Assembly: GCA_003220955.1 (NCBI GenBank)
Contig: QHTW01000157.1
Location: 1-25,002, forward strand
DNA: 25,002 nucleotides
Reading direction: 5' to 3'
DNA from: Gemmatimonadota bacterium
GTDB taxonomy: Bacteria > Gemmatimonadota > Gemmatimonadetes > Gemmatimonadales > GWC2-71-9
Position numbers and translations under genes: made by a program. This document shows, one piece after another, positions 15,381 to 23,698 of the stretch; the first letter of the stretch is position 1, and each line of letters starts with the position of its first letter. The notes below the pieces were generated by a model, which saw only the letters and a program-made list of their open reading frames with translations, was not told the origin of the DNA and did not search any database.

Positions 15381-17620
15381 TCACGCTGGCGCCCACGGTC
15401 ACGCTGTGGGACGCGGGCGAATTCATCACCGCTGCCAAAGTGCTGGGCGTGCCGCATCCGCCAGGCACCCCGTTGTTTGTTCTCGTCGGCCATGTCTGGG
15501 CCGGCGTCGTCAGGATCGGCGGCTACGCCTGGCGGATGAATCTCATGAGCGCCTGTTTCTCGGCGTCCGGCGCCGGCTGCCTGTTTCTCGTCGCGCACCG
15601 GCTGCTGCTCGGCGACACCGCGTGGCTGCGGACCGGTGGGGCCGCGGCGGCCGCGATCCTCTCCGCGTTTCCGTTCACGCACTGGCAGAACAGCAACGAG
15701 ACGGAGGTCTACGCGGTGGCGACCGCCAGCATCGCCGCGATCTGCTGGCTCGGCGTGCGCTGGCGCGACTTGCGCGGTACCGCGCGCGCGCCGCACATCC
15801 TGCTCCTGATCGTCTACATCGCTGCGCTGTCGATCGGCAACCACCTGTTGGCGCTGCTCGTGGGGCCCGCCCTGGCGGTGTTCATGCTGTACACGCTGCG
15901 CGCGTCGCCCGCGGCCGACCCCGCCGAGCGGCGAATGGAATTGGCGGAGTGGGGCGCGCTCAGCGCGTTGTGGATCGTGCTGGTCGCCGTCGGTCTGGGG
16001 AGCACACCGCTCCTGATTGCGGGTGGGGCGCTGCTCGCGGCGGGTGTCGTCTGGAGCGTGATGGCCGGTTCCTGGGCCTTTCCCGTCATGGCGATCGGGA
16101 TTGCGGTGGTGGGAATCTCGATATACGCCCTTCTCTACATCCGCTCCGGTTTGCATCCCGTTCTCAACGAGGCGGACCCCGAGACCTGGCACAACCTGCT
16201 CGCGGTGATCCGGCGCGAGCAATTCGGCAGCCGCGGCCTGTTCGACAACCCGATGGTGCCCGGGACTCCCCGCACGCTGGCCGTCATCGGGCAGCAGTTC
16301 CTCAATTACTTCCAGTACTGCTCCTGGCAGTGGGGTCGCGCGTTGCCGTTTGTGCCGATGGTGATCGTCGCGCTCGGGTTCGTCACGCTGGGGAGTCTCG
16401 GGTTCGAATTCACGCGCCGCCGGGACGCCGGACTCGCCACCCTGCTCGGCGCGCTGTGGCTCGTCACGGGCGTCGGCCTCGTCATCTACATGAATTTCAA
16501 GGCCGGCTTCTCGATGTATTGGGACCGCTACCCGACGATCGAGCAGCACGAGGTGCGCGAGCGCGACTACTTCTTCGTGGTCAGCTTTCAGGTCTGGGGC
16601 ATGTTCACCGCGTTAGGGCTCGTGCGTCTCGTGCGGCGGTTGTCCGAACGCGTGCCTGCCGCCGCCCGGACGTGGGGAATAGCGCTGGCCGCAGTGGTCA
16701 CGCTGCTGCCGCTGGGCGGCAACTTCACAGCCGCATCACGCCGGCACGGTCCCGACGCCACCGTCGCCCGCGACTTCGCGTACAACCTGCTGCAATCGGT
16801 CGAGCCGTACGGTGTGCTGTTCGGATTTGGGGACAACGACACCTTCCCGGTGTGGTATCTCCAGGAAGTCGAAGGTGTGCGCCAGGATGTCACGCAAATC
16901 AATCTCTCGCTCGCCAACCTCGACTGGTATCTGCGCCAGCTGGCCGAGCGGCCGGTCAGGGTCTTCGACGCGGCCCACGCGCCCGCCGTGTACCGGGCGG
17001 TGGCGCCGGCGCAGCCACCTCCGCGTCCGGCGCTCCCGCTCACCGAGCGAGACATCGACGGGATGCAACCGGTGGAACTCGGACAGGATGGCATGTTCCG
17101 CTCGGCCGGTGTCGAGCTGGTCTTCCGGAAAGCGCAGCGCCTGCTCACGGCCGATCAGGTCATTCTGTACACGATCGCCACGGACCTCCCCTCGTCGCGA
17201 CCAGTCACGTTCGGCGTGTCGTCGGGCCGCGGCTCCTGGCTCGGGCTCGATTCCCATCTCGTATTTCAGGGACTCGCGTTCAAGGTTGTGCCGCGGGCCG
17301 ACACGACCCGGCGCTTCGTGCGTGGCCTTCAGGGCACGATGGTGGATTCCACGCGGACGCGGATGCTGGTCGACTCGGTCTTTCAATGGGGTCGTTTGTT
17401 CGGGCGCGATTCACTCGAGCTCGAACCGGCGGCGGAGCAGGTGGCGAGGTCATTTTCGGCCGCGTTTTTGGAGCTGGGCAACGCCGCCGCCGTGCGCGGC
17501 GACCAGCGCCAGACGCTCGCATCCCTCCGCCGCGCCTACCATCTGAATCCCAGCCAGGCGCTCGCCGACATCATCCGCCGCGTGGAAACTCAAGGAGTTC
17601 AGAGCCTCTTTAGCCGCTAG
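15377..17620 (+). CDS. DUF2723 (TMEM260-like) GT-C family membrane protein with C-terminal TPR-like segment
   Basis: At least 747 residues, many membrane helices in the first 420, then a soluble C-terminal part. The N-terminal signature TLAPTVTLWDAGEFI followed by LGVPHPPGTPLFVL is that of DUF2723. Its vertebrate member TMEM260 is a protein O-mannosyltransferase, so a GT-C glycosyltransferase using a lipid-linked sugar is the best guess; Asp and Glu in WDAGEF fit the acidic first-loop motif of GT-C enzymes. Further on NDTFPVWYLQEVEGVR and INLSLANLDWYLRQL are typical of the family. The last 60 residues resemble a TPR pair (ELGNAAAVRGD, SLRRAYHLNPSQA). The GTG at 15377 matches the local overlap pattern but cuts the first membrane helix: the frame continues upstream to 15299 through about 16 hydrophobic residues with no ATG, GTG or TTG. 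GGGAGG at 15336-15341 could be the true ribosome binding site. Confidence 0.88.
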   Translation: MITLAPTVTLWDAGEFITAAKVLGVPHPPGTPLFVLVGHVWAGVVRIGGYAWRMNLMSACFSASGAGCLFLVAHRLLLGDTAWLRTGGAAAAAILSAFPFTHWQNSNETEVYAVATASIAAICWLGVRWRDLRGTARAPHILLLIVYIAALSIGNHLLALLVGPALAVFMLYTLRASPAADPAERRMELAEWGALSALWIVLVAVGLGSTPLLIAGGALLAAGVVWSVMAGSWAFPVMAIGIAVVGISIYALLYIRSGLHPVLNEADPETWHNLLAVIRREQFGSRGLFDNPMVPGTPRTLAVIGQQFLNYFQYCSWQWGRALPFVPMVIVALGFVTLGSLGFEFTRRRDAGLATLLGALWLVTGVGLVIYMNFKAGFSMYWDRYPTIEQHEVRERDYFFVVSFQVWGMFTALGLVRLVRRLSERVPAAARTWGIALAAVVTLLPLGGNFTAASRRHGPDATVARDFAYNLLQSVEPYGVLFGFGDNDTFPVWYLQEVEGVRQDVTQINLSLANLDWYLRQLAERPVRVFDAAHAPAVYRAVAPAQPPPRPALPLTERDIDGMQPVELGQDGMFRSAGVELVFRKAQRLLTADQVILYTIATDLPSSRPVTFGVSSGRGSWLGLDSHLVFQGLAFKVVPRADTTRRFVRGLQGTMVDSTRTRMLVDSVFQWGRLFGRDSLELEPAAEQVARSFSAAFLELGNAAAVRGDQRQTLASLRRAYHLNPSQALADIIRRVETQGVQSLFSR

Positions 17621-17624
17621 CGGC
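17613..17624. other. 12-bp perfect palindrome over a stop codon
   Basis: GCCGCTAGCGGC spans the TAG stop of the DUF2723 gene, just before the TATATT box of yggS. It could be an operator or a chance palindrome; no T-run follows, so it is not a classical terminator. Confidence 0.3.
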
Positions 17625-17632
17625 CTTCCCCC

Positions 17633-17638
17633 TATATT
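17633..17638 (+). promoter_or_regulatory. Likely -10 box of yggS, leaderless arrangement
   Basis: TATATT matches the TATAAT consensus at five of six positions and ends 8 nt before the yggS ATG, in the second largest gap of the plus-strand gene run. The transcript would start at or very near the start codon; no Shine-Dalgarno sequence is present. The -35 region (TTAGCC, 17610-17615) is weak. Confidence 0.45.
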
Positions 17639-17646
17639 CACAGGCT

Positions 17647-18300
17647 ATGGCTTTCGAGGCCCTGCCAGAGCGTTTGGCGCAGGTGAGGGCCGAGATTGCG
17701 CGACTCGCGCCGCAGCCCGTGGCGATCGTCGCGGTCACCAAGGGTTTCGGGACTGACGCGATCCGCGCGGCGCGCGAGACGGGGCTGGCCGACATCGGCG
17801 AGAACCGCGTCCAGGAAGCGCTGCAGAAACAGGACGCGCTGATTCGCTGGCATCTGATCGGGCATTTGCAGCGCAACAAGGCCAAGCTCGTGCCGGGGCG
17901 ATTCGAGCTGGTGCATTCCGTGGACTCGCTGGAGCTCGCCACCGAGTTGAGCAAGCGGGCGACGACTCCGCTGCGAGTGCTGCTGCAGGTGAACGTCGCG
18001 CGCGAGCCGCAGAAGAACGGTTGTGCGCCCGAAGACGCGCCGGCGCTGGCGCGACAGGTGGCCGAGCTCGAGCATGTGCGACTGGAAGGTTTGATGACGC
18101 TGGCACCGTTTACCGACGATGTGGACGTGCAACGCCGGACGTTCCGGGGATTGCGCGTCTTACGCGATAGGATCAAAGAGGAGGTAGGGGTATGGCTGCC
18201 GACCCTCTCGATGGGGATGTCCGGCGACTACGCTACGGCAGTCGCGGAGGGAGCAACGGTGATCCGGTTGGGTACAGTCCTGTTCGGCCCGAGGACATGA
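17647..18300 (+). CDS. yggS: YggS/PROSC-family pyridoxal phosphate homeostasis protein
   Basis: 217 residues, single-domain alanine-racemase-like TIM barrel. Lys32 in IVAVTKGF is the PLP-binding lysine. The family signatures IGENRVQEALQK, WHLIGHLQRNKAK, VHSVDSLELA and LSMGMSGDYATAVAEGATVIRLGTVLFG are all present. The family has no known enzymatic reaction; it buffers PLP and affects amino-acid homeostasis. Length is normal. The gene starts after a 26-nt gap with a TATATT box and overlaps divIVA by ATGA. The yggS-divIVA neighbourhood is widespread in Gram-positive and other bacteria. Confidence 0.95.
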   Translation: MAFEALPERLAQVRAEIARLAPQPVAIVAVTKGFGTDAIRAARETGLADIGENRVQEALQKQDALIRWHLIGHLQRNKAKLVPGRFELVHSVDSLELATELSKRATTPLRVLLQVNVAREPQKNGCAPEDAPALARQVAELEHVRLEGLMTLAPFTDDVDVQRRTFRGLRVLRDRIKEEVGVWLPTLSMGMSGDYATAVAEGATVIRLGTVLFGPRT

Positions 18301-18764
18301 CCGATCCCGCGTTCACGCTGACACCGCTCGACATCCGCAAGCAGGAATTTCGCAAGACCCTGCGCGGCTATGAGACGCTGGGCGTCGAGGATTTCAAGAT
18401 TCGCGTCGCGGATGCGTTGGAGCGCGCCAACCGCGAGCGCCAGGTGCTCGAGGAGCGTGTCAGCGCGCTGACCGAGCAGCTGCGCGTCTTCCGCGAGCGC
18501 GAGAAGGCGATGAACGAAGCGCTGGTCGCGGCGCAGCAGCTGCGCCAGGACACGCGCGCCGCCGCCGAGCGCGAGGGCCAGGTGATCCTCCGCGAGGCGG
18601 AGGCGGAAGCCAAGCGGCTGCTCGACCAGGCCAAGAACGCCGAGGGTGCCGTGCGGGCGCGCATGGCCGAGACCGAGCGCCAATTCCAGCAATACATGGG
18701 CGGGTTCCGCGCGCTGCTCGAGCGCCAGCTCGCCGAGCTCCGGGCGCTCGACGGCCAGAAGTGA
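18297..18764 (+). CDS. divIVA: DivIVA-domain coiled-coil protein
   Basis: 155 residues from the ATG at 18297. The N-terminus carries the DivIVA membrane-binding motif (LTPLDIRKQEFRKTLRGYE, residues 6-24, then LGVEDF). The rest, from about residue 35 to the end, is a continuous Glu/Arg/Ala/Gln-rich helix predicted to form a coiled coil. DivIVA proteins gather at negatively curved membrane, at poles and septa, and recruit division or cell-wall factors. The frame is open upstream inside yggS, but the DivIVA motif starts only after the 18297 ATG, and ATGA overlap with yggS fits. Shorter than most Gram-positive DivIVA proteins. GTGA overlap with the phosphorylase gene. Confidence 0.9.
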   Translation: MTDPAFTLTPLDIRKQEFRKTLRGYETLGVEDFKIRVADALERANRERQVLEERVSALTEQLRVFREREKAMNEALVAAQQLRQDTRAAAEREGQVILREAEAEAKRLLDQAKNAEGAVRARMAETERQFQQYMGGFRALLERQLAELRALDGQK

Positions 18765-19576
18765 GCGGGCTGTCCGTTGCGGATGCGGTCCGCGTCATCA
18801 AGTCGCGGACCGCGATCGTTCCGGAGGTCGCGGTCATCCTCGGAACCGGCCTCGGCGCACTCGCCGACGAGCTCAAGGCCGAGAGCACGATCCCGTATCC
18901 CGAGATCCCCGGCTTCCCGACCCCTACGGTCGAGACACATGCCGGACGCTTATTGTTCGGGAAGATCGGCAAGCGCCGGGTCGCGATCATGCAAGGTCGG
19001 TTCCATCGGTACGAGGGCTATACGCTTCAGCAGATCGCGTTTCCCGTCCGCGTGCTGCGTGCGCTCGGCGCGCAGACGCTGATCGTCTCCAACGTCTCGG
19101 GCGGAATGCATCCGCTCTGGGCGACCGGGGATCTGGTGCTCATTTCCGATCACATCAACCTGCTCGGCGACAATCCGCTGGCCGGTCCAAATGTCGATGC
19201 GGAAGGCCCGCGCTTTCCCGACATGTCCGCGGCGTACGATCCGGAATTGCGCCAGCTGGCTCACCAGGTCGCGCTCGCGCACCAGATCGTGCTGCGCGAG
19301 GGCGTGTACGTGGCGGTGCCAGGACCGAATCTCGAGACCCGCGCCGAGTACCGCATGCTGCGCGCGCTGGGCGCCGATCTGGTCGGGATGAGCACCGTGC
19401 CCGAAGTGATCACCGCCGTCCATCAAGGAATGCGCGTGCTCGGCTTCTCGATCATCACCGATAATTGCCTGCCCGACGCGCTCGAGCCGACGTCGGTCGA
19501 GCAGATCATCGCCGTTGCCCGGGGGGCGGAGCCCAAGCTCGCCGCCCTCGTGCACGGCGTCCTGGAGCAGCTCTAG
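18761..19576 (+). CDS. punA: Purine nucleoside phosphorylase (trimeric, PNP family)
   Basis: 271 residues; phosphorolysis of purine nucleosides to base and ribose-1-phosphate, upstream of the Hpt salvage step encoded in the same run. Motifs: VILGTGLG (25-32) for phosphate, MQGRFHRYEGY (77-87), SNVSGGMHP (110-118), GPNLETRAEY (188-197) with Glu192, and VGMSTVPE (208-215). Glu192 aligns with Glu201 of human PNP, and 42 residues later, exactly the human spacing to Asn243, this protein has Asp234 (ITDN). Asn243 helps select 6-oxopurines, so base preference may be altered. The 271-residue length fits the trimeric enzymes rather than hexameric DeoD. GTG start with GTGA overlap with divIVA; ileS follows after 3 nt. 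Confidence 0.95.
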   Translation: MSGLSVADAVRVIKSRTAIVPEVAVILGTGLGALADELKAESTIPYPEIPGFPTPTVETHAGRLLFGKIGKRRVAIMQGRFHRYEGYTLQQIAFPVRVLRALGAQTLIVSNVSGGMHPLWATGDLVLISDHINLLGDNPLAGPNVDAEGPRFPDMSAAYDPELRQLAHQVALAHQIVLREGVYVAVPGPNLETRAEYRMLRALGADLVGMSTVPEVITAVHQGMRVLGFSIITDNCLPDALEPTSVEQIIAVARGAEPKLAALVHGVLEQL

Positions 19577-19579
19577 CCG

Positions 19580-22500
19580 ATGGCGTATCCGCCTTCCGAT
19601 TTGACGCAGTCGATCGACGCGCTCGAGAAACAGCTGCTCGCGACCTGGAAGCACGAACGGCTCTTCACGCGTGTGAGCGACGCGACCCGCTACGGGCCCC
19701 CGTTCATCTTCTTTGAGGGCCCGCCCACCGCGAACGGGCGGCCGGGCATTCATCACGTCTTCTCGCGGACGCTCAAGGATCTGATCTGCCGGTTTCACAC
19801 GATGCTGGGGCAGGGGGTCACGCGCATCGCCGGGTGGGACACGCACGGTTTGCCGGTGGAGATCGAAGTCGAGAAGGCGCTGAACATCAACGGCAAGCGC
19901 GAAATCGAGGCGTACGGCGTCGAGCGGTTCAACAAGCTGTGCCGCGAGAGCGTGTTCAAGTACAAGACCGACTGGGAGTCCCTGTCCGACCGGATCGGCT
20001 ACTGGTTGGACTATGAGCACCCGTACATCACCTACAGCAACAAATACATCGAGACGGTGTGGTGGCTGCTGAAGCGGCTGCACGAAAAGGCACTGCTGTA
20101 TCGCGGGCACAAGGTCCTGCCGTACTGCCCGCGCTGCGGCACGGCCTTGTCATCGCATGAAGTCGCCCAGGGCTATGAGACCGTGCAGACCAATTCGGTC
20201 TACGTCACGTTCCCGCTGCTCAGCAGGAAGGGCGACACGCCGCGCGAGCTCGTGATCTGGACGACGACGCCGTGGACGCTGCTGTCCAACGTGGCGGTCG
20301 CCGTGCATCCCGACCTGGATTACGGGGAGTATGCGCTCGACGATCCGGCCAGCGGCACGATCACCCACTACATCGCGGCGGTGGCTCGGGCCGGCGACGT
20401 GCATGTGCACGGCCGGCCCCTGAGCCAGGGGAAGCTCATCAAGACCTATCTCGGCCGAGAGCTGGTCGGGAAGAAGTACGCGCGGCCGCTCGAGGTCGTG
20501 CCGCTGCCGGACGAAGGCCAGCGCGCGGTGATCGTCGCCGGCGCGTTCGTCACGGCGGACGAGGGCACCGGCCTCGTGCATATGGCGCCGGCATTCGGGG
20601 CCGATGACTATGTCGCCGGCCAGCAAAACGGTCTCGCATTCGTCAATCCGGTTGTTCCGGATGGCACGTTCGAGGGAACGACGTGGCCGGAGATCGAGGG
20701 CAAGCTCGTCACCGACAAAGAAACCAATCGCCTGATCATCGAGCGATTGAAGCAGGAGGGCCGCTGGCTCGAAACCAGGCCGTACACCCACAGCTACCCG
20801 CACTGCTGGCGCTGCGACTCGCCGCTGATCTACTATGCCCGCAGCTCCTGGTTCGTCCGCACAACGGCGGTGAAGACGCGGATGCTCGAAATCAATGCGG
20901 AGATCGATTGGCATCCACCGGAAACCGGCTCCGGGCGCTTCGGCGAGTGGCTCGAGAACAACGTGGACTGGGCGCTGTCGCGCGACCGCTACTGGGGGAC
21001 ACCGCTCAACGTCTGGGAGTGCGACGCCGACCGCGAGCATCGTGAGGTGATCGGCTCCTATGATGAGCTGGCGCAGCGCTGGGGGGGTGGGAAGCGGCTG
21101 CCCGACGATTTCGATCCGCACAAGCCGTACATCGATTTCTACACCTGGTCCTGCCGCGACTGCGGCGGGACGATGCGGCGCGTGCCGGAGGTGATCGACG
21201 CGTGGTTCGACTCGGGGTCGATGCCCTACGCGCAATGGCATTATCCGTTCGATCACCAGGCCGACTTCAAGGCGCACTTCCCGGCCGACTACATCTGCGA
21301 AGGTGTGGACCAGACGCGCGGCTGGTTCTACTCACTGCTCGCGATCGGCGTGGCGGCGTTCGACGCGCAAGTCTACAAGCACGTGATCGTGAACGATCAC
21401 GTCCTCGATGTGCACGGCCAGAAGATGTCGAAGAGCCGCGGCAACATCGTCGACCCCTGGAAGGTGATCGGCGAACATGGTGCGGACGCCGTCCGTCTGT
21501 ACCTCATCGGCCAGAGTCAGGTCTGGCTGCCGAAGCGGTTCGACGAGCGCCAGATCCCCGAGATCGCGGGAGGTTTTCTCAACACCCTGCGGTCGACGTA
21601 CGACTTCTTCCGCCGCTACGCCCAGGACTGGATTCCGCCCGCCGAGGAGAACGCGACGCCGGCGCGGGAGCGGCCGGCGGCGGACCGGTGGCTGCTCGCC
21701 CGGCTCGATGAGGTCGTCGCGAGCGTGCGCCAGTCGTGGTCGTCCTATGACGTCACCACCGGCGTTCGGAGCATCATGGATTTCGTGGGGGAGGACCTCT
21801 CGCGCTGGTACGTCCGGCGCAACCGGCCGCGCTTCTGGGCTCCAGACCGGGCGACTGACCCCGTGGCGCTCGAAACGCTGCACGAGGCCCTCGTCGCGGC
21901 CGTCCGGCTCCTCGCCCCGGCCGCCCCCTTCATCTCCGATTGGGTGCACCGGGCCCTGACGGGAACCTCCGTCCACCTCGCCCCCTTCCCGGTCGACCGG
22001 GGGCATCGGGAGCCGGAGCTCCTCACGGCCATGGCCACGGTCCGGCGACTGGCCTCCCTGGCTCGGGCAGCCCGGGAGTCGCGGAACCTGCGGGTCCGGC
22101 AGCCCCTGGCCCGGATGCAGCTGGCCGTTCCGGCGGCCGCCCAGGGCCCGGCCTTGTCAGACCTGTTAGATATTCTGGCTGCCGAAGTCAACGTAAAAGC
22201 GGTCCAGGTGGTCGCCTCCGATCACGATTTGGTCCGGCTGCGCGGGAAGGCGAATTTTCGGACGCTCGGCAAGCGGTACGGCAAAGACACGCCGCGCGCG
22301 GCTGCGGCCGTCGCGGAACTGACTGCTGAAAACTTGCAGGCGCTGGAGCAAGGCGGGCCGGTGCGCAGCGGGGACTGGGAGTTTCGGCCCGAGGACGTGA
22401 CCGTCGCCCGCGAAGTCGCCAGCGAGTGGCTGGTGCAGGCCGACGGGCCGTACGTCGTCGCGCTCGATCCCGCGTTGAGCGACGACCTGGTGCAGGAAGG

Positions 22501-22777
22501 ATTGGCGCGCGAGGTGGTGAATCGCGTGCAACGTCTCCGCAAGGAGGCGGGATACGAATACACGACGCGCATCGAGTTGAGCATCACCGGCGCCGCCGAT
22601 GTGGTGGCCGCGATTCGCGCGTTTCAGGGGTTCGTCGAAGGCGAGACGTTGGCGCGCCGGATGGTGCTCGGCGCGGTGCTGGACGAGCCCGACTTGCAGC
22701 GTGACGTAGACATCGAAGGACGCCAGACGACGATTGCGCTCCGGCGTCACGACGGACGAAAGGGCGGAACCCGATAA
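19580..22777 (+). CDS. ileS: Isoleucyl-tRNA synthetase, eukaryote-like (type 2) form
   Basis: 1065 residues, class I synthetase. The HIGH-equivalent is GIHH in PTANGRPGIHHV (50-60), and the second ATP motif is KMSKS (615-619) in GQKMSKSRGNIVDPW. GWDTHGLPVEIEVEK, WTTTPWTLLSNVAVAVHP and GTGLVHMAPAFGADDY mark the catalytic and editing (CP1) domains. DWALSRDRYWGTPLNVWECD and VDQTRGWFYSLLAIG are typical Ile motifs. The long C-terminal region lacks the Cys-rich zinc end of the E. coli-type enzyme, and the PGIHH form of the HIGH motif resembles actinobacterial and eukaryotic IleRS. Such type 2 enzymes are often insensitive to mupirocin (known for the family, inferred here). It charges tRNA-Ile, including the tRNA modified by TilS. 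The last base of its stop codon is the first base of the next start (TAATG). Confidence 0.97.
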   Translation: MAYPPSDLTQSIDALEKQLLATWKHERLFTRVSDATRYGPPFIFFEGPPTANGRPGIHHVFSRTLKDLICRFHTMLGQGVTRIAGWDTHGLPVEIEVEKALNINGKREIEAYGVERFNKLCRESVFKYKTDWESLSDRIGYWLDYEHPYITYSNKYIETVWWLLKRLHEKALLYRGHKVLPYCPRCGTALSSHEVAQGYETVQTNSVYVTFPLLSRKGDTPRELVIWTTTPWTLLSNVAVAVHPDLDYGEYALDDPASGTITHYIAAVARAGDVHVHGRPLSQGKLIKTYLGRELVGKKYARPLEVVPLPDEGQRAVIVAGAFVTADEGTGLVHMAPAFGADDYVAGQQNGLAFVNPVVPDGTFEGTTWPEIEGKLVTDKETNRLIIERLKQEGRWLETRPYTHSYPHCWRCDSPLIYYARSSWFVRTTAVKTRMLEINAEIDWHPPETGSGRFGEWLENNVDWALSRDRYWGTPLNVWECDADREHREVIGSYDELAQRWGGGKRLPDDFDPHKPYIDFYTWSCRDCGGTMRRVPEVIDAWFDSGSMPYAQWHYPFDHQADFKAHFPADYICEGVDQTRGWFYSLLAIGVAAFDAQVYKHVIVNDHVLDVHGQKMSKSRGNIVDPWKVIGEHGADAVRLYLIGQSQVWLPKRFDERQIPEIAGGFLNTLRSTYDFFRRYAQDWIPPAEENATPARERPAADRWLLARLDEVVASVRQSWSSYDVTTGVRSIMDFVGEDLSRWYVRRNRPRFWAPDRATDPVALETLHEALVAAVRLLAPAAPFISDWVHRALTGTSVHLAPFPVDRGHREPELLTAMATVRRLASLARAARESRNLRVRQPLARMQLAVPAAAQGPALSDLLDILAAEVNVKAVQVVASDHDLVRLRGKANFRTLGKRYGKDTPRAAAAVAELTAENLQALEQGGPVRSGDWEFRPEDVTVAREVASEWLVQADGPYVVALDPALSDDLVQEGLAREVVNRVQRLRKEAGYEYTTRIELSITGAADVVAAIRAFQGFVEGETLARRMVLGAVLDEPDLQRDVDIEGRQTTIALRRHDGRKGGTR

Positions 22778-23199
22778 TGCCGACTAAGTCGACGAAGGTG
22801 AAGGCCAAGGCCGGCCTGAATAAGAAACAGTTGACCCACCTCGAGAAGCGGCTGCTCGAAGAGCGCGCCCGCGTCATCAAGGAACTGGGCCACTACGGCG
22901 AGTCGTTCAACTCGAGCCTCCAGGCATCGGATGGCGACCTCTCCAGCTACTCCTTCCACATGGCCGATCAAGGGACCGACGCGATGGAGCGGGAGAAGGC
23001 GTTTCTGTTCGCGTCGCAAGAGGGCCGGTATTTGTGGCACGTGAACGAGGCGCTGCGCCGGCTCTACAGCGCTCCCGAGCGATTCGGCCGGTGCGAGCAG
23101 TGCGGCGAGCTGATCGGATTCGATCGTCTGGACGCGCTGCCGCACGCGCGCCTCTGCATCAAGTGCAAAGCGAAAGAAGAAGATGGTAAGCGCCGCTGA
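22777..23199 (+). CDS. DksA/TraR-type C4 zinc-finger protein
   Basis: 140 residues. A Lys-rich start is followed by a helical hairpin (about 14-97) with the family segment SSYSFHMADQGTDAMEREK, then a C4 zinc finger with Cys106, Cys109, Cys127 and Cys130 (CEQCGELI...CIKC). Members bind in the secondary channel of RNA polymerase (DksA) or are small relatives of unknown role; the ADxGTD tip differs from the DxxDxA tip of E. coli DksA, so ppGpp-linked control is not assured. It lies between ileS and lspA, as in other phyla. Overlaps lspA by 17 nt. Confidence 0.9.
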   Translation: MPTKSTKVKAKAGLNKKQLTHLEKRLLEERARVIKELGHYGESFNSSLQASDGDLSSYSFHMADQGTDAMEREKAFLFASQEGRYLWHVNEALRRLYSAPERFGRCEQCGELIGFDRLDALPHARLCIKCKAKEEDGKRR

Positions 23200-23698
23200 G
23201 CGCCGGCTGTTCTGGGGAACGGCCGTCGCGGTCGTCGTATCGGATTTCGTCACCAAGCTGATCGCGGAATCGTTCCTGGCGCGGCGGCTGCCGCTGGCGG
23301 TCATCGGCGACACCGTGCAGTTCCGGCTCGTCTACAATGAAGGCGCCGCGTTCGGCCTCCACGTGGGCGACAACTCCCGCTGGATCTTCATGGCGCTCGC
23401 CGTCATCGCGTTGTTCGTGCTCGCGTCGCTGGTGCGCAGCACGCGTCCCGGTGACCGCTTCCGCCTGCTCGCGCTGGCGCTGGTCTGCGGCGGCGCGGTG
23501 GGCAACCTGATCGACCGCATTCGCAGCGCGCAGGGCGTCGTCGACTTCGTCGACGTCGGCGTCGGCGCGTGGCGCTGGCCGACGTTCAACGTGGCCGACT
23601 CCGCCATCACCATCGGCGCGATCGCCCTCGGACTTTCGCTCTGGCAGGAAGGCCGCGCGCAACAGCGGGCTAAGGAGGCTCGGGCGGCCGAGCCTTGA
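23183..23698 (+). CDS. lspA: Signal peptidase II (prolipoprotein signal peptidase)
   Basis: 171 residues, four predicted membrane helices. LspA removes the signal peptide of lipoproteins after lipidation. Catalytic aspartates are Asp111 in GGAVGNLIDRI and Asp139 in FNVADSAI. YNEGAAFG (51-58) near the second helix is also conserved. Length is normal. The start overlaps the 3' end of the zinc-finger gene; the stop overlaps the TTG start of rluD. The window itself encodes at least one likely lipoprotein substrate (the DUF4440 leader). Confidence 0.96.
   Translation: MVSAAERRLFWGTAVAVVVSDFVTKLIAESFLARRLPLAVIGDTVQFRLVYNEGAAFGLHVGDNSRWIFMALAVIALFVLASLVRSTRPGDRFRLLALALVCGGAVGNLIDRIRSAQGVVDFVDVGVGAWRWPTFNVADSAITIGAIALGLSLWQEGRAQQRAKEARAAEP

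Noticed and set aside
15181..17613. 810-residue plus-strand frame overlapping the DUF2723 gene
   Set aside because: It is Arg/Ala/Pro-rich without membrane helices or motifs, while the overlapping DUF2723 frame has clear family signatures.
17613..17624. Palindrome as an intrinsic terminator after the DUF2723 gene
   Set aside because: The perfect palindrome leaves almost no loop and there is no T-run after it.
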